64,000 nucleotides of DNA from Thinopyrum elongatum. Its lineage: Eukaryota; Streptophyta; Magnoliopsida; Poales; Poaceae. Shown piece after piece: positions 59,601 through 64,000 of this stretch; the first letter of the stretch is position 1, and each line of letters opens with the position of its first letter. Made by a program: the position numbers and the translations under genes. The DNA lies in contig CM022303.1 of assembly GCA_011799875.1 (NCBI GenBank), positions 187,526,088 through 187,590,087 on the forward strand, in the 5' to 3' direction. The notes beneath the pieces are model-generated. The model saw nothing but the letters and a program-made list of their open reading frames with translations. It did no database searches and was not told the origin of the DNA.

Positions 59601-60636
59601 CCAGAACTAGCACTTCCTTTGCAACTTGGCACACTGACCAGAAATGCAAATGGGGAAGTAGGGGTCAAATGGATAGATGGATTTGGATGATATTTGGTGG
59701 ACAGCAAGGATATGATCAAGAGAGATAGCTGGAAAAGTTTCAGCTCAAATTGATCATCTATGAGGGTACTTCCTTCACAGAGATGCAATCTGGACAGAAA
59801 CTTAGATGATTTCCTGAGGAAGATTGGCTAGATGGAATGAGCTGATTTTTGGTATACAGGGGTAATTTATCATAATGAATCACCCTGCAAAATTTCAGCC
59901 CAAGGAGATCAAGGAATCAAGCACTTCCTTTGCAAACTGAAAATCTGGACAGAATTTGCAAAGTGGTGTTGTGCTCAAAATTTAATGGGTGGAACTTGAG
60001 ATCTTGATGGAAATGGTGAATATATGGATAGGACAAGCTCCATAATTTATTTGGGATTTTTCCTAACTACCAAAATGGTAGTTCCTTTGGAAAGGCCCCA
60101 AATTGAAATATTGGCTTAAAATAAGAAAGTACAATTTCCACTATTTAATTATGGCCAATATTTTTATGAGAGCTCAATATAATCACAAAGGATATCTCCA
60201 CAAGTTTTCATGAACTTTGGAGATGGATAGATATTTTCTTGGATTTAATTCCTCGGAAAGGCAGAAAAAGGAATTAATTCTAGATGAGAAATATTGCATA
60301 TGACTTGGTAATATTTTAGCACATCTAGGGCTTATGAGTGAAGGATGATCTCCGGGAATTTTGGGAGGACCAACTGTGCAAGAAAAATGATAGCTCCTTT
60401 GTAAACACAAAGGCAGGATTTCTAGTTCCGATATTTTGGAACTAGGGTTTAAATGAGGTTCGGGGTTTACAGACGGAAACTTGACTAGCACAAGAACATG
60501 AAAAATTCATGGAGAGATTGAGGATTGTCTGGATTCACCTGGTCACTCACCAGATTCCAGAGGAAAAATTCGGGAGAGAAAAGCTAGGAAGGAATAACAG
60601 CACAAAAATCGATAACCCGATTTTTGGGGTGTTACA
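56610..60636 (-). repeat. Large-LTR element, 5' LTR
   Basis: 4027 bases, nearly identical to the copy at 49884. Possible TATA box CTATAAG (-) at 59085-59091, which would start a transcript running through the PBS and the 265-codon ORF. Confidence 0.94.
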
Positions 60637-61787
60637 TTAACCCGGGTCCCTGAGCATTTCAAGACATTGGGCCGGCTGCGCCCCTCAAGCATCAAGGATG
60701 AAGCGCCGCCTTCTGGTGGCCGGCTGGCTCATAAGGCCGGCTGCCAGAGGATGGCCAAGCACCGGAAGACGGCCCCAAGACGGGCCGACTCCTAGCAGGC
60801 GGCCTCCAGAGAGGCCGGCTCCTAGAACAGGCGGCCCACGACGCCCTCAAAGTCTACGCCCCCATTAAGAAGACAAGACAGGATGTGGCTACAGTATAGC
60901 CCATTCCCCCATATCCAGGGCACGGCGCGGCCACAGTGCTCCGTACAGGCAGAGATCTCCTCACGACGTGGCACTGTGGCCACCCCACCCTTGACGTCAT
61001 TCCTATCAGGCGAAGCCCTGTTCCCACGACGGCCTGTCGGTACGGCCTGCAGGCGGCTGGCCCTACCAGGCAGCGAGAGACTGGAGGGCGGCAGAGCCTG
61101 ACCAGTCGGACCGGTGGGAGGCCGGCCTCTAGCAAGCGGCCCCTCCTCCCTCGAAGTCCGCGCGCCATTAAACCAGAAAAGACACGATGTGGCTACAGTG
61201 ATCTCCCACCCGACGGCGAGACTGTAGCCACGCCCCCCCCCCCGACCAATTATGCGTCATCAGCATTACGGCTACAGCAACAAGCAGCCGATGAGACCCG
61301 CAAGTGGCGGGAGCGGCCTGTCGGCTCCGAGCCAGACCAGTCGGCGGGGCCCACCAGGCGGCGGGCCCCAGCAGCTGACAGAGAAGCCGGCGGCCAGAGA
61401 TGCTGACCGCCGGACCCTGCACCCGGCCAGATGACTATTGTACCCCTGGGGGGTAGGCCTATATAAACCCCCCAGGGCACCCATGCAAAGGGTTCCGAAC
61501 CTGTGAAACCTAGACTCATTCAGAGTGAGGAGAGAGTCAGCCCTGCTCTCTTCTACCTCTGGCGTACAGCTCAAGGAGCACCTTGTACTCACTAGTGCCT
61601 TAGTGATCATGCGGAGACCCCTCAGAGCAGGACTAGGGGTGTTATCTCCTAGGAGAGCCCCGAACCTGGGTAAAGTACACCGGCGTTCGTGTCTATGCCT
61701 CATCCCGCTTCCAGGCACCGGCGACGTTCTACTAGCTCCCACCTTGATAAGCCATCCCTTGGCATATGTCGCATCCAACCCCCGACA
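60637..61787 (+). repeat. Element C 3' LTR, remainder
   Basis: Resumes with the TSD copy TTAAC and runs to CCCCCGACA, then GCTGG. TATA box at 61460-61467. It matches the 5' LTR with scattered substitutions, for example around 60660-60800. Confidence 0.95.
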
Positions 61788-63626
61788 GCTGGCATGACCC
61801 TGATGTATGCCGTCTTTTCCGTGCATACGTTGCTGGTCCTCCCGTGCCTCTGGTGTATCTTTTGTCTTCCCATACACGCCCAAGAAGCCTAGCAGGTTCA
61901 CGCAAAGATTCTTCGTCACATGCATCACGTCGATTGCAGAGCAGACCTCTAGGTCTTTCCAATAGGGTAGGTCCCAAAATATAGGTTTCTTCTTCCACAT
62001 GGGTGCGCATCCGTTAGCGTCATTCGGAACAGATTGTCTGCCAGGACCCTTTCCAAAGATTACTTTTAAATCCTTGACCATGTCAAGTATATCATCACCA
62101 GTACGGTGGCAAGGCTTCTTCCGGTGATCTGCCTCACCTTTGAAATGCTTGCCTTTCTTTCAACAGGGATGCCTGCTCGGAAGAAATCGACGATGTCCAA
62201 GGTACACATTCTTCTTGCATTTATCCAAATATATACTGTCGGTATCATCTAAATAGTGCTGTCCTGAAAGGTTACTGAGAGCAGGCCAATCATTGATGGT
62301 TACAAACAGCAACGCATGTAGGTCAAATTCCTCCTGTTTGTGCTCATCCCACGCACGTACACCTTTTTCATTCCACAGCTATAAGAGTTCTTCAACTAAT
62401 GGCCTTAGGTACACATCAATGTTGTTGCCGGGTTGCTTAGGGCCTTGGATGAGCACTTGCATCATAATGAACTTCCGCTTCATGCACAACCAAGGAGGAA
62501 AGTTATAGATACATAGAGTCACAGGCCAGGTGCTATGATCACTGCTCTACTCCCCAAAAGGATTAATGCCATCTGCACTTAAACCAAACCATACGTTCCT
62601 TGCGTCATCTGCAAAGTCCTTCCACTTTCTCTCGATTTTTCTCCACTGCGACCCGTCAGCGGGTACTCTCAACTTCCCGTCTTTCTTACGGTCTTCTTTG
62701 TGCCATTGCATCAACTTGGCATGCTCTTTGTTTTGGAACAAACGTTTCAACCGTGGTATTATAGGAGCATACCACATCACCTTGGCAGGATTCTTCTTCC
62801 TGGGGCACTCGCCCTCAACATCACCAGGGTCATCGCGGCTGATCTTATAGCGCAATGCACCGCATACCGGGCATGCATTCAAATCCTCGTACGCACCGCG
62901 GTAGAGGATGCAGTCATTAGGGCATGCATGTATCTTCTGCACCTCTAATCCTAGAGGGCAGACAGCCTTCTTTGCTTCGTACGTACTGTCGGGCAATTCG
63001 TTGTCCTTTGGAAGCATCTTCTTTAACTTTATCAGCAACTTTTCAAATCCCTTGTCAGATACACCATTCTCTGCCTTCCATTGCAGCAATTCCAGTGTGG
63101 TGCCCAGTTTTTTCTTGTCATCTTCGCAATTTGGGTACAACAATTTCTTGTCATCCTCTAACATGTGCTGCAACTTCACCTTCTCCTTTTCACTTGGGCA
63201 GTTTCTCTTTGCATCGGCAATGGCCCGACCAAGATCATCAGCGGGCTCATCTGATGCCTCTTCTTCAGCTTCTTCCCGCATTGCCGGCTCGGCTTCTTCC
63301 CCCATTGTTGTACCATCGTATTCAGGGAACCCATGGCCAGGATAGCTGTCGTCATCCTCTTCTTCTTCGTTCTCTTCCATTAGGACCCCTCTTTCTCCGT
63401 GCTTGGTCCAACAGTTATAGCCAGACATGAAACCAGACTCAAACAGGTGGACGTGAATGGTTCTTGAGTTAGAGTAATTTCGATCATTCTTACAGCCAGC
63501 ACATGGACAATACATAAAACCATCCACCCGCTTGTTAGCCTCAGCCGCAAGCAGAAAAGTACGCATGCCATTAATGAACTGGGGAGAGCATCGGTCATCG
63601 TACATCCATTGCCGGCTCATCTTCAT
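61788..63626 (-). pseudogene. CACTA tnp2 transposase, N-terminal part
   Basis: Starts MKMSRQWMYDDR at 63626. A Transpos_assoc-type domain (63620-63400) has Cys pairs (CPCAGCKND). A long Glu/Asp-rich linker follows. The tnp2 domain (Transposase_21-like, PF02992) has a zinc-ribbon-like region (CPNDC, CPVCG, about 62860-62935), the blocks SADGINPFGE and CSAIDVMHVTKN that hold conserved Asp residues, and LGFLGVYGKTKD. All in one frame, interrupted by stops at 62547-62549 (TAG), 62379-62381 (TAG) and 62160-62162 (TGA). It ends at the TSD of element C and continues at 38772. The enzyme would cut and move the CACTA ends in the nucleus. Confidence 0.92.
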
Positions 63627-63699
63627 TACACAACACCGAAAAGACCAAATTAATACAAGTTCATACACACTTATTCTCATAAAACAACATACAAACTCT

Positions 63700-63930
63700 C
63701 TAGCTAAAGCATTTAAATGCAACAACAAATGCGATCAAGATCGCAACTAAGGTAACAATTGATCCAACAGCATAGTAATACCAAGCCTCTTGATTAATGG
63801 CATATTTTTTAAATTTTCTAATCTTCAAGCGCATTGCATCCATCTTTATCTTGTGATCATCGACGACATCGGCAACATACAACTCCAGTTTCATCTTCTC
63901 TTCTTCAATTCTTTTCAATTTTTCTTTCAA
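63700..63930 (-). CDS. CACTA ORF: coiled coil with C-terminal membrane segment (partial)
   Basis: 76 codons visible and probably the 3' end of a longer ORF or exon. A charged helix (MKEKLKRIEEEKMKLEL) is followed by a strongly hydrophobic C-terminal stretch (VGSIVTLVAILIAFVVAF) that looks like a single membrane span. It lies just upstream of tnp2 on the same strand. I recall similar tails in wheat CACTA-associated predictions but know no function. The coding extent to the right of 63930 cannot be judged. Confidence 0.45.
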   Translation of the reverse strand: MKEKLKRIEEEKMKLELYVADVVDDHKIKMDAMRLKIRKFKKYAINQEAWYYYAVGSIVTLVAILIAFVVAFKCFS

Positions 63931-64000
63931 ATACTCATTTTATTTTTCAACTAAATTTAACTTCTCGACAAGAGGGTCGGTTGCAATTTCTGGTTCACAT

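Larger units (their letters stand above)
49884..60636 (-). mobile_element. Large-LTR non-autonomous retrotransposon (LARD-like), minus orientation
   Basis: Perfect 5-bp TSD TTAAC (49879-49883 and 60637-60641). LTRs of 4029 and 4027 bases enclose 2697 bases. Reading -, the LTR starts TGTAACACCCC and ends GGGTGCCACA. A PBS TGGTATCAGAGCCA (initiator-Met tRNA type) follows after five bases, and AAGGGGGGAAGGTT precedes the 3' LTR. No gag, RT or integrase motif is present. The size plan resembles the barley LARD Sukkula (about 4.5-kb LTRs), but I cannot name the family. The LTR copies differ only slightly (about 6 changes in the first ~400 bases). Confidence 0.93.
38778..61787 (+). mobile_element. 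Element C: Tat-lineage Gypsy retrotransposon inserted in tnp2
   Basis: Perfect TSD GCTGG (38773-38777 and 61788-61792). 5' LTR 38778-39956; 3' LTR 49853-49883 plus 60637-61787, split by a large-LTR element. Interior: PBS, gag, protease-RT-RNase H-aRNH-integrase, then an antisense coiled-coil gene. The LTR family differs from A, B and D (TGTCGGAGTAATGG). Without the nested insertion it is about 12.25 kb. Confidence 0.96.
26864..64000 (-). mobile_element. CACTA (En/Spm-like) DNA transposon, one end outside window
   Basis: Left end CACTAGTGCAGAATCAGG at 26864, next to ATG (a possible 3-bp TSD), followed by inverted subterminal repeats of the TTTAGTSCCGGTT type. Genes lie on -: a tnp2-type transposase (63626 down to 37285) and a PTTA/Ulp1-type gene (34518 down to 27322). 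After removing nested elements C (38778-61787) and D (31050-34187) about 11 kb of CACTA is in view. The other end lies beyond 64000. An internal cluster of subterminal-type hairpins at 35982-36138 leaves open that two CACTA elements are joined. Confidence 0.88.

Noticed and set aside
61272..61787. Minus ORF extending the tnp2 frame leftwards
   Set aside because: Beyond 61788 the frame reads through the element C LTR; true tnp2 continues at 38772.
1..64000. Host genes, tRNA or rRNA genes
   Set aside because: None recognised on either strand; tRNA-like text is limited to retrotransposon primer sites.

Overview
The window is plant nuclear DNA, almost certainly from a large-genome grass of the wheat tribe (Triticeae). 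It contains no host gene that I can recognise. All 64 kb is a nest of transposable elements. Several insertions have perfect target-site duplications (TSDs), so the order of events can be read. The organism call rests on the element types: Tat-lineage and Athila-lineage Ty3/Gypsy retrotransposons, a CACTA transposon with TTTAGTCCCGGTT subterminal repeats, and a retroelement with 4-kb LTRs. It also rests on my familiarity with Triticeae repeats. No database search was possible.

Layout. 1-10116: 3' part of a Tat-lineage Gypsy element (A), with pol on +, a large multi-exon antisense gene on -, a 1.4-kb tandem duplication and the 3' LTR. 10117-10382 and 24953-26863: two halves of an older Athila-lineage element (LTR, tRNA-Asp-type PBS, AT-rich leader ORF). 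10383-24947: Tat element B inserted in the Athila LTR (TSD CTCCT), with gag, pol, an antisense B3-domain gene, and a 4.07-kb solo LTR (19828-23896) nested inside it. 26864-64000: a CACTA transposon inserted in the Athila body and running off the right edge. Its genes are on -: a tnp2 transposase (right) and a PTTA/Ulp1-type second gene (left). 31050-34187: Tat element D, a deletion derivative, inserted in the second CACTA gene (TSD TGTCA). 38778-61787: Tat element C inserted in the tnp2 gene (TSD GCTGG), with gag, pol and a coiled-coil antisense gene. 49884-60636: a non-autonomous large-LTR element on - (TSD TTAAC) inserted in the 3' LTR of C. It carries one uninterrupted 265-codon ORF.

The Tat elements share a plan: LTR, PBS, gag, protease, RT, RNase H, a second (archaeal-type) RNase H, integrase, then a gene on the opposite strand before the 3' LTR. 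That antisense gene differs from element to element: Transposase_28-like plus coiled coil in A, a B3 DNA-binding domain in B, coiled coil in C, and promoter only in D. This interchangeable antisense cargo, together with the intact unknown ORF of the large-LTR element, is the most interesting content. Nearly all nonsense codons in gag, pol and tnp2 look like C-to-T (or G-to-A) changes, as expected from decay of heavily methylated DNA.
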